Shown: positions 6,412-6,840 of the stretch, in pieces | Numbering within the stretch: position 1 is the stretch's first letter | How the letters are laid out: each line of letters starts with the position of its first letter | Assembly: GCA_031283985.1 (NCBI GenBank) | Contig: JAITAQ010000044.1 | Location: forward strand, 1 to 6,840 | Origin: Endomicrobium sp. | Lineage (GTDB): Bacteria > Elusimicrobiota > Endomicrobiia > Endomicrobiales > Endomicrobiaceae | Direction of reading: 5' to 3' | Length of the DNA stretch: 6,840 bases | Made by a program: the position numbers and the translations under genes | Notes under the pieces: model-generated | Told to the model about the DNA's origin: nothing | Seen by the model: only the letters and a program-made list of their open reading frames with translations | Databases searched by the model: none

Positions 6412-6840
6412 GACTTCAAGGGAAGACAGCGATTATTACAGGTTCCGCCCAGGGAATAGGCAGGGCAATAGGGGAGCTTTTTGCGTCTAAAGGTGCGCAA
6501 GTTATAATTTCTGATATAAATATGGAGCAGTCCAAAAAAACTGCAGATGAAATAAAATTAAAGTATAGCGTTAAAACTGCAGCTGTTGTGGCAAACGTAG
6601 CCAAGTTGGAAGATTGCGAATCGTTGGTAAAATCTTCTCTTGACAAATTTTACAAAATAGATATACTAGTCAATAACGCAGGCATAGCTAAGGATAACCT
6701 CGTCTTGAGGATGAGCGACGACGAGTGGGATGCAGTGATAGCAGTTAATTTGAAAGGAGTATTTAATTGTATAAAAGCCGTAAGCAAACCTATGCTTAAA
6801 GCAAGGCAAGGAAGAATAATAAACATAGCCTCTGTTGTTG
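6408..6840 (+). CDS. fabG: 3-oxoacyl-ACP reductase FabG, N-terminal part (cut by window end)
   Basis: FabG reduces 3-oxoacyl-ACP to 3-hydroxyacyl-ACP with NADPH, the first reduction of each elongation cycle. The 144 codons visible show a short-chain dehydrogenase/reductase: TGSAQGIG (11-18) is the TGxxxGxG dinucleotide-binding loop, NNAG is at 89-92, N114 in VNLKGVF is the structural and catalytic asparagine, and INIASVV (138-144) carries the catalytic-serine region. The YxxxK pair lies beyond the window. The ATG overlaps the fabD stop by four bases and is preceded by GGAGG (6393-6397), 10 bases away. Many reductases share this fold, but the position after fabD makes FabG the clear choice. 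An acpP and fabF pair would be expected downstream; this cannot be seen. Confidence 0.94.
   Translation, partial: MRLQGKTAIITGSAQGIGRAIGELFASKGAQVIISDINMEQSKKTADEIKLKYSVKTAAVVANVAKLEDCESLVKSSLDKFYKIDILVNNAGIAKDNLVLRMSDDEWDAVIAVNLKGVFNCIKAVSKPMLKARQGRIINIASVV

Noticed and set aside
5856..6500. 214-codon - strand open frame
   Set aside because: It is antisense to the well-supported fabD and fabG genes, with composition expected of a shadow frame.

Overview
The window is AT-rich bacterial DNA using the standard bacterial code, with every supported gene on the + strand. It falls into two parts: the end of a type II restriction-modification (R-M) module (1-1271), then a core metabolic and lipid-synthesis cluster (1446-6840). 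The cluster order is ackA - yceD remnant - rpmF - plsX - fabH - fabD - fabG, a classic bacterial arrangement that links acetate kinase, ribosomal protein L32 and type II fatty-acid synthesis. An AT-rich genome with a decayed housekeeping gene beside an intact R-M system would fit a reduced, possibly host-associated bacterium. An Endomicrobium-like member of the Elusimicrobia (termite-gut 'Termite group 1') is my best guess. That is inference from recall, not something the window proves.

Region by region: 2-445 is the C-terminal part of a DNA methyltransferase with an SSPPY catalytic motif. 483-1271 is an intact restriction endonuclease that I recognise as the TdeIII/MjaII family (GGNCC specificity in characterised members). 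1272-1445 is intergenic; it holds a good sigma-70-type promoter and, at the predicted transcript start, a perfect 14-bp stem-loop before ackA. 1446-2657 is acetate kinase with all expected active-site residues. 2705-3212 has no intact gene: it is a multiply frameshifted yceD (DUF177) pseudogene whose cysteine-rich fragments can be followed through successive reading frames. 3217-3411 is rpmF, followed by plsX (3441-4451), fabH (4472-5461), fabD (5479-6411) and the first 144 codons of fabG (6408 to the window end).

Functionally, AckA interconverts acetyl phosphate and acetate with ATP. PlsX makes acyl phosphate from acyl-ACP for phospholipid synthesis. FabD loads malonyl onto ACP, FabH starts chain synthesis from acetyl-CoA, and FabG performs the first reduction. 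From rpmF on, the genes are closely spaced (gaps of 17-29 bases, then a 4-base overlap of fabD and fabG), as expected for one transcript. The most notable observations are the decay of yceD inside an otherwise intact cluster, the R-M module next to this core operon, and the hairpin at the ackA transcript start. I saw no evidence for a wholly new system.
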